This document shows positions 9,500-19,055 of a stretch of DNA of 64,000 nucleotides, piece by piece; positions within the stretch are counted from its first letter, which is position 1, and every line of letters starts with the position of its first letter. Under the pieces are notes generated by a model. The model saw only the letters and a program-made list of their open reading frames with translations, made no database searches and was not told the DNA's origin. Source of the stretch: Allobosea lupini. GTDB taxonomy: Bacteria; Pseudomonadota; Alphaproteobacteria; Rhizobiales; Beijerinckiaceae. The translations under genes and the position numbers were made by a program. The stretch lies in NCBI RefSeq assembly GCF_900109525.1, contig NZ_FOAN01000001.1:124001-188000 (forward strand), read 5' to 3'.

Positions 9500-9550
9500 T
9501 TGACGACCCCGCCGCTCGCGCCCTACATCAAGCGCTTAGAATGGTTCTAA
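9500..9550 (+). promoter_or_regulatory. Promoter of the SUF operon with Irr/ICE-like box
   Basis: TTGACG (9500-9505) and TACATC (9524-9529), 18 bases apart, form a plausible sigma-70 promoter. Just downstream, about at the transcription start, is a perfect palindrome TTAGAATGGTTCTAA (9536-9550). It matches the core of the iron control element TTTAGAA-N3-TTCTAAA bound by Irr in Rhizobiales. A site overlapping the start region would let Irr repress the operon when iron (heme) is low, as known for suf genes in the group. The rest of the 9421-9707 gap shows no gene. Confidence 0.7.
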
Positions 9551-9707
9551 CAGCCGTGAACAGAACCGGAACGTGCGAGCGAGATCTGCTTGCGGTTCCG
9601 GTTCATCGCGGCTCGGACGGGCGGCTATAGCACGGCGCAGGGGTGCGATTTCAAGCATTTCGTGCCGCGTCTTCGGGCCGACCCTCCAGAGCGGAGCATG
9701 AGCGCAG

Positions 9708-10913
9708 GTGTTCGGGACGACCCGCAGCTATCTCGACCACAACGCCACGACGCCGGTTCGCCCCGTCGTGGCCGAGGCGATGCTGCGGGCCTTGCAGATG
9801 CCGGGCAACCCGTCTTCCGTCCACAATGAGGGCCGGGCGGCCCGCGGCGCGATCGAAAAGGCGCGCGAACAGGTCGCGGCGCTTTGCGGCGCTAAGGCGA
9901 GCAATGTCGTCTTCACCAGCGGCGGCACCGAGGCCAACGCGACGATCCTGTCGCCCGGTCTCAGCGATTGCAGCGGCGCGCGCGATTGCGTGCGGGCGCC
10001 GGTGACGCTGCTGCTCTCCAGCGCCAGCGAGCATCCTTGCGTGCGGGACGGCCATCGTTTCCCGATCGGTCAGGCCGAGACGATCCCGGTCGATAGCGAT
10101 GGGCTCATCGATCTCGGCGGGCTGGATCAGCGGCTGTCACTTTTCGCGGCAGAGCGGCCGGACGAGCGCGCGCTGGTCTCCGTCCATCTCGCCAACAACG
10201 AGACGGGCGTGCTGCAGCCGATCACCGAGATCGTCGCCATCGCCAGGCGCCATGGCGCGCTCGTACACTCGGACGCAGTCCAGGCCGCCGGCAAGATCGC
10301 CATCGATATCAATGCCTTGGGCGTCGATGCTCTGACGCTGTCCGCCCACAAGATCGGTGGCCCCAAGGGCGTCGGCGCGATCGTGTTCCGCACCGGCGCA
10401 CTCGAACTCGTCGACAAGCCCCTGCGCGGCGGCGGCCAGGAGCGCGGCTGGCGCGCCGGCACTGAGAACCTGCCGGGCATCGTCGGCTTTGGCGTCGCGG
10501 CGGAAGAGGCGGGCAAGGCGCTCGCCGGGGAAGCGGCACGTCTGACGGCGCTGCGTGACCAGCTGGAGGCACGGCTGATAATGCTCGCGCCCGATACGGC
10601 CATCTTCGGCGCCAAGGCTCCGCGCCTGCCCAACACGTCCGCCTTCGCCACGCCCGGCATCAAGGCCGAAACGGCGCTGATCATGCTCGATCTGTCCGGC
10701 GTCGCCCTGTCCTCGGGCTCGGCCTGTTCCTCCGGCAAGGTCAGGCGCTCGCATGTCCTGACGGCCATGGGCGTCGACCCTGTCATGAGCGAAGGGGCCT
10801 TGCGCACCTCGCTCGGATGGACCACCTGCGAGGCGGACATCGACCAATTCATCGCGGCCTATGCCAAGGCGCTGGCCGCGAACCCGAATCGGAAGGTTCA
10901 GGCAGCCGCCTGA
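9708..10913 (+). CDS. Cysteine desulfurase (NifS/IscS-like), first gene of the SUF operon
   Basis: A PLP enzyme that takes sulfur from L-cysteine for iron-sulfur clusters. The 401-residue protein (GTG start) begins with YLDHNATTP, carries the PLP lysine in SAHKIGGPKG (Lys215) and the catalytic cysteine in the loop SSGSACSSGKV (Cys340), the long-loop class I (IscS/NifS) type. SufS further down is a class II enzyme, so the operon encodes both kinds, as is common in Rhizobiales. The GTG is 2 bases after a weak GCAGG; a GAGCGGAG about 15 bases upstream may help. No better in-frame start is visible. Confidence 0.92.
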   Translation: MFGTTRSYLDHNATTPVRPVVAEAMLRALQMPGNPSSVHNEGRAARGAIEKAREQVAALCGAKASNVVFTSGGTEANATILSPGLSDCSGARDCVRAPVTLLLSSASEHPCVRDGHRFPIGQAETIPVDSDGLIDLGGLDQRLSLFAAERPDERALVSVHLANNETGVLQPITEIVAIARRHGALVHSDAVQAAGKIAIDINALGVDALTLSAHKIGGPKGVGAIVFRTGALELVDKPLRGGGQERGWRAGTENLPGIVGFGVAAEEAGKALAGEAARLTALRDQLEARLIMLAPDTAIFGAKAPRLPNTSAFATPGIKAETALIMLDLSGVALSSGSACSSGKVRRSHVLTAMGVDPVMSEGALRTSLGWTTCEADIDQFIAAYAKALAANPNRKVQAAA

Positions 10914-10973
10914 GGCCTTGCGCAAGACCAAGACCGAACCGGCGGGCCTTGAACCCGCGACAGGAGTGTAGAC

Positions 10974-12446
<1,473 letters not shown>

Positions 12447-12450
12447 GCCC

Positions 12451-12536
12451 GTCATGGTCGGGCTTGTCCCGACCATCCACGCCTTTTGTTTGCAATGCGC
12501 GCGTCGCGGACGCTCGGCACAAGGCCGAGCCTGACG
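12451..12536. repeat. BIME-like REP pair (copy 2), inside the SUF operon
   Basis: Begins 4 bases after the sufB stop. The first 31 bases are identical to copy 1 at 8644-8674 and form the same 9-base stem. A second hairpin, GCTCGGC-ACAAG-GCCGAGC, ends in CCTGACG, the inverted counterpart of the opening GTCATGG. It fills most of the sufB-sufC gap, so it will be present in the operon mRNA as a stable structure. Confidence 0.75.
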
Positions 12537-12559
12537 TGGCAGGAAATCGGAACTGAACG

Positions 12560-13312
12560 ATGCTCGAAATTCGCAATCTCACCGTCAAGATCGCCGACGA
12601 GGACAAGCAGATCCTCAATGGTCTCAACCTGACCGTGAACGCCGGCGAGGTCGCCGCGATCATGGGGCCGAACGGCTCCGGCAAGTCGACGCTGAGCTAT
12701 GTCATCGCCGGCAAGGAGGACTACGAGGTCCTCGACGGCGAGATCCTGCTCAATGGCGAGAACCTGCTGGAGATGGAGGCCGATGCCCGCGCCGCCGCCG
12801 GCATCTTCCTCGCCTTCCAGTACCCGCTGGAGATCCCCGGCGTCGCCACCATGACTTTCCTCAAGGCGGCGATGAACGCGCAGCGCAAGGCGCGCGGCGA
12901 GGCCGAGTTGCTGACGCCGGACTTCATCAAGCAGGTGAACGCTGCCGCCGACAAGCTCGGCATCAACCGGGACATGCTGCGCCGGCCGCTCAATGTCGGC
13001 TTCTCCGGTGGCGAGAAGAAGCGCATGGAGATTCTGCAGATGGCGCTGCTGGCGCCGTCGATGTGCATCCTCGACGAGACCGATTCCGGCCTCGACATCG
13101 ACGCGCTGCGCATCGTCGCCGACGGGGTGAACGCGCTGCGCGCCCAGAACCGCGGCTTCCTGGTCATCACCCACTACCAGCGCCTGCTCGACCATATCGT
13201 GCCCGACACCGTCCACGTGATGTCGAAGGGCCGGATCGTCAGGACCGGCGGCAAGGAGCTGGCGCTCGAGCTCGAGAAGAGCGGCTATGCCGCTTATGGC
13301 GAGGCGGCGTGA
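12560..13312 (+). CDS. sufC: Fe-S cluster assembly ATPase SufC
   Basis: ABC-type ATPase subunit of the SufBC2D complex; ATP hydrolysis drives conformational change during cluster assembly. The 250 residues show Walker [10 protein letters not shown], the Q-loop [11 protein letters not shown], the ABC signature FSGGEKKR, Walker [13 protein letters not shown], and the H-loop in VITHYQRLL. It has no membrane part, as expected. The start ATG (MLEIRNLTV) follows the REP-pair repeat, and its TGA overlaps the sufD start codon by one base, indicating translational coupling. Confidence 0.97.
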   Translation: MLEIRNLTVKIADEDKQILNGLNLTVNAGEVAAIMGPNGSGKSTLSYVIAGKEDYEVLDGEILLNGENLLEMEADARAAAGIFLAFQYPLEIPGVATMTFLKAAMNAQRKARGEAELLTPDFIKQVNAAADKLGINRDMLRRPLNVGFSGGEKKRMEILQMALLAPSMCILDETDSGLDIDALRIVADGVNALRAQNRGFLVITHYQRLLDHIVPDTVHVMSKGRIVRTGGKELALELEKSGYAAYGEAA

Positions 13313-14661
13313 TGGCGATCATCACCCCACTCAAGACCGCGGCCGAGCAGCAGCTCGTCGAGCAGTTCGCCAGCGTCAAGGCCGAGCTGCCGGGCGCCGG
13401 CGCGATGCGCAAGGTGCGTGAGGATGCCTTCGCCGGCTTCGAGGCCAAGGGCCTGCCGCATCGCCGGCTCGAATCCTGGCGCTATACCGATCTGCGCGCG
13501 CTCTGGCGCGAGGCGAAGCCGCTGGCGCGCCGCCCGACCCGGCCGCAGGCGATCGCCGACCGGCTGGCGCTGCAGACCATCGCCGGCCGGCGCTTCGTCA
13601 CCATCGACGGCGTGTTCAGCGCTGCCGATTCCGATCTGCAGGGCCTGCCTGCCGGCATCACGGCGCGCAGCCTTGCCGAGGCGCTGACCGAGAGCCCGGA
13701 CGAGATCGCCGCGGCCTTCACGGCGCCGGAGGTGGCACGCGACGACAGCGCCCTGATGCTGAACGCCGCTTTCGCCCAGGACGGCGTCGTGATCGACGTG
13801 GCCGATGGCACCGAGCTCGATCAGCCGATCGTTCTCCTGGCGCTCGGTACCGGTGCGAGCGAAGCCTCGATCGTCTCGCGCTCGCTGGTCAGGATCGGCG
13901 CCGGCGCCAAGGTCACCGTGGTCGAGCTGCAGGAAAGCGTCGGCCCGGCGCCGGTCCAGGTCAACCATGCGACCTCTTTCGTCATCGGTGAGGGCGCAGA
14001 GGTCGAGCATGTGCGCATGGTCTCGCGCCAGCGCGCCGAGACCGTGCAGGTGCAGTCGTTGCTGGTCGAGCTCGGCGGCCATGCCGCTTTTGATTCCGTC
14101 GCGGTCGCCGTGAACTGCGGCGTGCTGCGCCAGCAGAGCTTCCTGCGCTATGGCGGCGAGCACAGCCGCGCGGCGCTGCGCGGCATCAACCTGCTGCGCA
14201 AGCAGGAGCACTCCGACGTCACGCTGGTGATGGACCATGCGGCGGCCCATGGCGAGAGCCGCGAGCTGTTCAAGACCATCGCCGAGGGCGAAGGCACCGG
14301 CGTCTTCCAGGGCAAGGTCATCGTCCGCCAGCATTCGCAGAAGGTCGACGGCAGCATGAAGAGCCATGCGCTGCTGCTGAACGACGGCGCCACCATGTTC
14401 AACAAGCCGGAGCTCGAGATCTTCGCAGATGACGTGGTCTGCGGCCATGGCGCGACCGTGGCGCAGGTCGACGCGGAGCAGCTCTTCTACCTGATGGCGC
14501 GCGGCCTGCCGCGGCCGCAGGCCGAGGCGCTGGTGCTTGCCGCCTTCGTCGGCGAGGTCTCCGACATGGTCGGCGACGAGGGCGTTCGCGAGATCGTCGG
14601 CCGCGAGATCGATTGCTGGCTCGGCCAGCGCGAAGGTGCACCCAAGTCCGGAGCCGCCTGA
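13312..14661 (+). CDS. sufD: Fe-S cluster assembly protein SufD
   Basis: SufB partner in the SufBC2D scaffold, needed for iron acquisition. A 449-residue protein with the SufD N-terminal helical part (LPHRRLESWRYTDL) and the beta-helix core ending in GHGATVAQVDAEQLFYLMARG, including the conserved His near GHGAT. The true start is the ATG overlapping the sufC stop (TGATG); the reading frame is open further upstream inside sufC but only as an out-of-frame shadow. Its stop overlaps the ATG of the next gene in the same way. Confidence 0.96.
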   Translation: MAIITPLKTAAEQQLVEQFASVKAELPGAGAMRKVREDAFAGFEAKGLPHRRLESWRYTDLRALWREAKPLARRPTRPQAIADRLALQTIAGRRFVTIDGVFSAADSDLQGLPAGITARSLAEALTESPDEIAAAFTAPEVARDDSALMLNAAFAQDGVVIDVADGTELDQPIVLLALGTGASEASIVSRSLVRIGAGAKVTVVELQESVGPAPVQVNHATSFVIGEGAEVEHVRMVSRQRAETVQVQSLLVELGGHAAFDSVAVAVNCGVLRQQSFLRYGGEHSRAALRGINLLRKQEHSDVTLVMDHAAAHGESRELFKTIAEGEGTGVFQGKVIVRQHSQKVDGSMKSHALLLNDGATMFNKPELEIFADDVVCGHGATVAQVDAEQLFYLMARGLPRPQAEALVLAAFVGEVSDMVGDEGVREIVGREIDCWLGQREGAPKSGAA

Positions 14662-14870
14662 TGCCTTACGTCAACCTGCAGATGACCAAGGGCGCGACCC
14701 GCGCGCAAAAGGCCGAGATCGTCAAGGAGTTCACGCAGACGCTGGTCCGCGTGCTCGGCAAGAATCCGCAGGCCACCCATATCGTGATCCAGGAGATCGA
14801 GCGCGAGGATTGGGGCCATGCCGGGATCCTTGTTGCCGATCGGCCCACAGAGCCCGCCGGAAAGGCCTGA
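14661..14870 (+). CDS. 4-oxalocrotonate tautomerase family protein
   Basis: A 69-residue protein of the tautomerase superfamily. After removal of the initiator Met the first residue is Pro (PYVNLQMTKGATRAQK), the catalytic base of the family. The rest fits the beta-alpha-beta unit with TLVRVLGKNPQATHIVIQEI and the DWGHAG loop typical of the PptA-like subgroup. The natural substrate is unknown. It is overlapped by the sufD stop and followed one base later by sufS, so it is firmly inside the SUF operon; whether it takes part in cluster assembly is unknown. Confidence 0.9.
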   Translation: MPYVNLQMTKGATRAQKAEIVKEFTQTLVRVLGKNPQATHIVIQEIEREDWGHAGILVADRPTEPAGKA

Positions 14871-14871
14871 G

Positions 14872-16110
14872 ATGAACGCGATCGCGAAGCCCTACGACGT
14901 CGAGACGATCCGCAAGGACTTCGCGATCCTCTCGCGCGAGGTCTATGGCAAGAAGCTGGTCTACCTCGACAATGCCGCCTCGGCGCAGAAGCCCGAAGCG
15001 GTGATCGAGGCGATGACGCGGCTGATGCGCGAGGATTACTCCAACGTCCATCGCGGCCTGCACTATCTCGCCAACGCTTCGACCGAGGCCTATGAGGCGG
15101 CGCGCGAGAGCGCTCGGCGCTTCCTCAACGCCGCCCATATCGAGGAGGTGCTGTTCACCCGTTCCTCGACCGGGGCCCTGAACACGGTCGCCGCCTCGCT
15201 CGGGCAATATCTCAAGATCCAGGATGGCGACGAGATCATCCTCTCGATCCTGGAGCACCATTCCAACATCGTGCCCTGGCACTATTGGCGCGAGCGCCAC
15301 GGCGCCGTGATCAAGTGGGCGCCGGTCGACGAGGACGGCAATTTCCTCATCGAGGAATTCGAGAAGCTGATCACGCCGCGCACCAAGGTGGTGTCGCTGA
15401 CGCATATGTCGAACGCGATCGGCACCATCGTCCCGATCGCCGAGGTCGCGAAGATCTGCCAGGCCTATCGCATCCCGCTGGTCGTCGACGGCTCGCAGGG
15501 CGCGGTTCACCTGCCGGTCGACGTGCAGGCGCTCGGCTGCGACTTCTACGCCTTCACCGGCCACAAGACCTATGGGCCGACCGGCTCCGGCATTCTCTGG
15601 GGCAAGCGTGAATGGCTGGAAAAGCTGCCGCCCTATGAAGGCGGCGGCGAGATGATCGCGACCGTGAGCGAGGATGCGATCACCTATAACGATCCGCCGC
15701 ATCGTTTCGAGGCGGGCACGCCGGCGATCGTCGAGGCGGTTGGCCTGGGTGCGGCGCTCGATTACATGATGGCGCTGGGACGCGAGAACATCGCCGCGCA
15801 TGAGGCCAGGCTCAACGCCTATGCGATGGAGCGGCTCGGGCAGATGAACTCGATCCGCATCTTCGGCAAGGCGAAGGAGAAGGGCGCGATCATCGCCTTC
15901 GAGCTCGCCGGCGCCCATGCTCATGACGTGGCCACGGTGATCGACCGGGCCGGCGTCGCGGTTCGGGCCGGCACGCATTGCGCCATGCCGCTGCTCGCGC
16001 GCTATGGCGTGACCTCGACCTGCCGTGCGTCCTTCGGCCTCTACAATACGCTGGAGGAAGTCGATATATTGGTGGAAGCCCTGCGCAAGGCGGAAGAGCT
16101 GTTCTCATGA
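14872..16110 (+). CDS. sufS: Cysteine desulfurase SufS
   Basis: Class II cysteine desulfurase that provides sulfur to the SUF scaffold. The 412-residue protein has YLDNAASAQKP near the start, the nucleotide-cofactor lysine in FTGHKTYGPTG (Lys232), the RFEAGTP loop, and the catalytic cysteine in RAGTHCAMPL (Cys370). Class II enzymes need a sulfur acceptor such as SufE or SufU; no such gene is in the window. The ATG one base after the tautomerase stop is preferred over a frame that is open upstream. Confidence 0.96.
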   Translation: MNAIAKPYDVETIRKDFAILSREVYGKKLVYLDNAASAQKPEAVIEAMTRLMREDYSNVHRGLHYLANASTEAYEAARESARRFLNAAHIEEVLFTRSSTGALNTVAASLGQYLKIQDGDEIILSILEHHSNIVPWHYWRERHGAVIKWAPVDEDGNFLIEEFEKLITPRTKVVSLTHMSNAIGTIVPIAEVAKICQAYRIPLVVDGSQGAVHLPVDVQALGCDFYAFTGHKTYGPTGSGILWGKREWLEKLPPYEGGGEMIATVSEDAITYNDPPHRFEAGTPAIVEAVGLGAALDYMMALGRENIAAHEARLNAYAMERLGQMNSIRIFGKAKEKGAIIAFELAGAHAHDVATVIDRAGVAVRAGTHCAMPLLARYGVTSTCRASFGLYNTLEEVDILVEALRKAEELFS

Positions 16111-16159
16111 TGCTCCGCCGGGCTGCCAAGCCAGCCTTGCGCCGAATGGAAGTTTTGCG

Positions 16160-16543
16160 ATGACCGAGACCGTTGCCGAAGAGTTCAAGCCGAACGCACC
16201 GACCATGGGCGCAAGCTCCGGCCTGCCGCCGGAGGAGATCGACAGGCTGACCGACGACATCGTCGCGGCGCTGAAGACCGTCTATGACCCGGAGATCCCG
16301 TCCGACATCTATGAACTCGGCCTGATCTACCGTGTCGACATCGCCGACGACCGGCAGGTGGCGATCGACATGACGCTGACCGCGCCTGGGTGCCCGGTGG
16401 CGGGCGAGATGCCGGGCTGGGTCGAGAATGCGGTCAGCGCCGTGCCGGGCGTCTCTGGCGTGATGGTCAACATGACATTCGATCCGCCCTGGGACCAGTC
16501 GCGCATGTCGGACGAGGCCCGGGTCGCGCTCGACATGTGGTGA
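16160..16543 (+). CDS. sufT: SUF system Fe-S cluster assembly protein (DUF59/MIP18)
   Basis: A 127-residue MIP18/DUF59 protein, in Hyphomicrobiales often annotated SufT, thought to help cluster maturation or carry clusters to client proteins. Seen here: LKTVYDPEIPSDIYELGLIY, the core DPE motif, and the conserved cysteine in LTAPGCPVAGEMP. The N-terminal ~30 residues are poorly conserved. Separated from sufS by 49 bases and followed by a terminator, so it is the last gene of the operon. No sufA-type carrier follows. Confidence 0.9.
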   Translation: MTETVAEEFKPNAPTMGASSGLPPEEIDRLTDDIVAALKTVYDPEIPSDIYELGLIYRVDIADDRQVAIDMTLTAPGCPVAGEMPGWVENAVSAVPGVSGVMVNMTFDPPWDQSRMSDEARVALDMW

Positions 16544-16574
16544 GTGCGGGAGCCTCACCATCCTTGCAGAATAG

Positions 16575-16604
16575 AAAAGGCCGCTGCGATGCAGCGGCCT
16601 TTTT
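16575..16604 (+). terminator. Intrinsic terminator of the SUF operon
   Basis: A perfect 12-base stem AAAGGCCGCTGC / GCAGCGGCCTTT with loop GAT, followed by more T residues. It lies about 30 bases after the sufT stop and also stands between this operon and the convergent caspase-barrel gene. Its symmetric A and T flanks could end transcription from both sides. Confidence 0.9.
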
Positions 16605-16621
16605 CGTTGTTGCGATGTACG

Positions 16622-18862
16622 TCAGAAGCCGAAGTTGAAGCCGGCCTTGACGATGTCGCCAGCGGTGCGGAGCCGCATCGCGGCATACTGGTCCGGCGCC
16701 AGCCCGGTATAGTCTTGCAGGAGCAGGCGCTTCTGGCCGAGCTCGTAATGGGTGTAGTCGAGCCGGACCGTCATGCCGGGGGCGATCGCATACTCGACAC
16801 CTCCACCCACGGCCCAGCCGCCGATCAGGCCCGAGCGCGAGCCGCTGGCGGCCGAGGTGGTCTGGATGTTGGCGGGCGTGATCGAGCCCTTCTGCTCGAC
16901 GAGGCCATAGGCATAGCCGCCCGAGCCGTAGATCAGGAAATTGCCGAGCACGACGCCGGCGCGCACCCGCACCGTGCCGAGCATCGAGAGTTCATTGCTG
17001 GAGCGGGTCGTGAACTGCGTGCCGGGATTGATGGAAGTGCTCTTGCTGCCGCCGAGGCGGGTGGCGGAGAGGTCCGCCTCGGCGCCGATCACGATCGGGC
17101 CCATCTGGTAGTTGAAGCCGAACTGAGCGCCGCCGACCGCGCCGTTTCCTTCCGGCGTCAGGCTGCGCGGCACGGCGGATGGGTCGATCGCCCAGGAGGC
17201 GGCGGTGGGCGTGCCGGGGACGGTGGTGCTCGACGAGTTCGTCGTGGTGTTGGTGGTGGTCGTCGTCGTGTTGGTCGTCGACGTCACGGTCGTCGTCACC
17301 GGGATCGAATCCTCGGTCGTCGTAAACGTGTTCGTCGTCGTGGTCGTGGTGTTCGCGACACCGGTCGTCGTGGTGGTCGTGCTGTTGGTCGTGGTGGTGC
17401 TTGGCGTGATCGTTGGGGTGCCATAGGGCCCCTGTACGCTCGTGCTGCCGCTCTGGCGGCCGCCACCGAGCGAGCCGCCGACATAGAAGCCGGTCCAGCG
17501 CGGTTGGCTGGGCAGGATGACCGGAAGCGGTGGGGCATAAACGGCCGGCGCGGACTGGACCGGGCGCGGCTGCCGCGGTGCGCCCGGCTGGCCCGGCGAA
17601 CGCGGCGTGTAGTAGGCCCGCCGGACGCGCGGCTCGATGGCCGGGCAGATCGGACAGGTCTGGGCGACCTGGACACGATTGCGGCTCGGGGCGCTCGCGG
17701 CCAGGCGCAGCGCCTCGTTTTCATGCTGCGAGCCGGGATAGAGGCGGGCGAAGAGCTTGAGCGATTCCGCGTCGCCGGCGAGAACGGTCTCGGCCCAGGC
17801 AGTCTCCTCGGTCCGTTGCGACAGGATGCGATGCAGCCTCAGGGCGCTCTGGTCGTCCGGGTTGTTGGCGAGGGCGCTGCGGTAGATGTCGCGGCGATCC
17901 CAGGCGATGGCCGTGCGATAGGCGTCAGCTGGCGACATGGCGCGCAACGCCGCTGCGGTCGGGCGAGCCGCGAGCGGGACGGCGCCCGCGGCGGCGGGAG
18001 TGCCTGTGGGCTGTGCAGGGGCTGCGCCGGCGGGGCGCTGGAAGAAGCTGACATCGGTGATCAGCGAAGAGGTATCCCAGGGGACCTGGATGCCGCTGGT
18101 GGCGTCGTAGACGGCAAGCCGGATGCGGCGGAAGACCTGCTCGATCGGCAGCCCCGGCTCGCGCGCCTCGCGCAGGAAGGCGGTGGTGAACGGGCTGTTG
18201 GGGCCGGTGCCGTCGGCCGCGGTCGAGCCGGGCGAGGTCGCGAAGGCGACGAAGGTGCCGCTGCTGGAATCGACGCGGGCGAGGCCCGCTTCGCTGCGAA
18301 TGCCTTCGTTGGCGCCGTCGACCATCTGCAGCGCCAGCCCGCGCGACAGTTCACGCCCGGCAAAGGGGTTGTTGCGGCAGGCGTCGAGGATCGCGATCTT
18401 CGATCTGGCGCCGGCTGCGTCGAGCTTGCGCAGGATCTCGGTCAGCGAGAGCGACTGGTTCGGGATGTTCGCCGAGGTCTCGACGCGGACATCCGTCGGC
18501 AGGATGTAATTGGCGCCGTCGAGCTGCACCGCGTGGCCGGCATAGTAGACGAGGGCGGTCGCACCGGTGCCGCTCTGCTTCACCTTCTCGACGAACACGT
18601 CGAGCGCGCTGCGCAGGCCGGCTAGCGAGAGATCGGTCGCGGCGGTGACGTCGAAGCCGGCCTCTTGGAGCATGGCGCGTGTCGCATTGGCGTCGCTGAG
18701 GGCGTTCGGCAGCTTGGCGATGTTCTGGTAGGCGCCATTGCCCATGACGAAGGCGAAGCGCCGTTGCTGGGCCATGGCAGGGGTTACGGCGAGAGCGAGG
18801 GCGCTTGCGAAGGCGGCGAGCGCCAGCAGGATGCAGATGGGTAGCCGCAGGCCGGTCCGCAT
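16622..18862 (-). CDS. Exported caspase-domain protein fused to an outer-membrane beta-barrel
   Basis: A 746-residue protein in four parts: a signal peptide (about 1-31, cut after AMAQ); a caspase-fold peptidase domain (about 33-270) with the catalytic pair intact, His110 in YYAGHAVQ and Cys162 in DACRNNPF; a Pro/Ala-rich linker and helical region; and from about residue 451 an OmpA/Omp25-type porin-like barrel that begins WTGFYVGG and ends in FNFGF. The terminal Phe is the classic barrel-assembly signal. A Thr/Asn-rich run of about 60 residues (486-546) sits in what should be the first surface loop. The caspase part would lie in the periplasm. Substrate unknown. Convergent with the SUF operon. 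Confidence 0.85.
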   Translation of the reverse strand: MRTGLRLPICILLALAAFASALALAVTPAMAQQRRFAFVMGNGAYQNIAKLPNALSDANATRAMLQEAGFDVTAATDLSLAGLRSALDVFVEKVKQSGTGATALVYYAGHAVQLDGANYILPTDVRVETSANIPNQSLSLTEILRKLDAAGARSKIAILDACRNNPFAGRELSRGLALQMVDGANEGIRSEAGLARVDSSSGTFVAFATSPGSTAADGTGPNSPFTTAFLREAREPGLPIEQVFRRIRLAVYDATSGIQVPWDTSSLITDVSFFQRPAGAAPAQPTGTPAAAGAVPLAARPTAAALRAMSPADAYRTAIAWDRRDIYRSALANNPDDQSALRLHRILSQRTEETAWAETVLAGDAESLKLFARLYPGSQHENEALRLAASAPSRNRVQVAQTCPICPAIEPRVRRAYYTPRSPGQPGAPRQPRPVQSAPAVYAPPLPVILPSQPRWTGFYVGGSLGGGRQSGSTSVQGPYGTPTITPSTTTTNSTTTTTTGVANTTTTTTNTFTTTEDSIPVTTTVTSTTNTTTTTTNTTTNSSSTTVPGTPTAASWAIDPSAVPRSLTPEGNGAVGGAQFGFNYQMGPIVIGAEADLSATRLGGSKSTSINPGTQFTTRSSNELSMLGTVRVRAGVVLGNFLIYGSGGYAYGLVEQKGSITPANIQTTSAASGSRSGLIGGWAVGGGVEYAIAPGMTVRLDYTHYELGQKRLLLQDYTGLAPDQYAAMRLRTAGDIVKAGFNFGF
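17215..17405. repeat. Low-complexity triplet tract encoding a Thr/Asn-rich loop
   Basis: About 190 bases made almost entirely of GTC, GTG and GTT triplets on the plus strand, read on the minus strand as ACN/AAC codons. It encodes the Thr-rich insertion in the caspase-barrel protein. The codons are mixed rather than one repeated triplet, so it is an old or selected tract rather than a fresh microsatellite. Slippage in whole triplets would change loop length without breaking the frame. Confidence 0.8.
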
Positions 18863-18970
18863 GGCGCCTCCTCGGCGGCCTGGCCCGAAGCTCGGCCGCT
18901 GCTGATTCGTCTCTTACGCTTACCCTTAGCAAGGCAGAGATTAGCGGCGGCACAGCCATGAAGAGAACAA

Positions 18971-19025
18971 CAAATTGCCGCCTGGCGGCCTTCGTTCCGC
19001 ATGTGTGTGCAAATTGCCACCTGGC
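18971..19025. repeat. Two 16-base direct repeats upstream of the caspase-barrel gene
   Basis: CAAATTGCCGCCTGGC (18971-18986) and CAAATTGCCACCTGGC (19010-19025) differ at one base and are 39 bases apart, start to start. They lie in the 193-base gap upstream of the caspase-barrel start and just after the pseudo-caspase stop. They could be a regulator's tandem operator; no known regulator is recognised. Nothing else stands out in this gap. Confidence 0.45.
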
Positions 19026-19055
19026 TCAGCGCTCGGCCCGCTTCGTGGCGCGGGT

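Noticed and set aside
17205..17426. A small plus-strand ORF made almost only of Val
   Set aside because: It is the antisense reading of the Thr/Asn triplet tract and has no ribosome site.
16544..18625. A 693-codon plus-strand frame opposite the caspase-barrel gene
   Set aside because: The product is low-complexity Arg/Gly/Ala-rich and runs antisense to a protein with clear catalytic motifs and a signal peptide.
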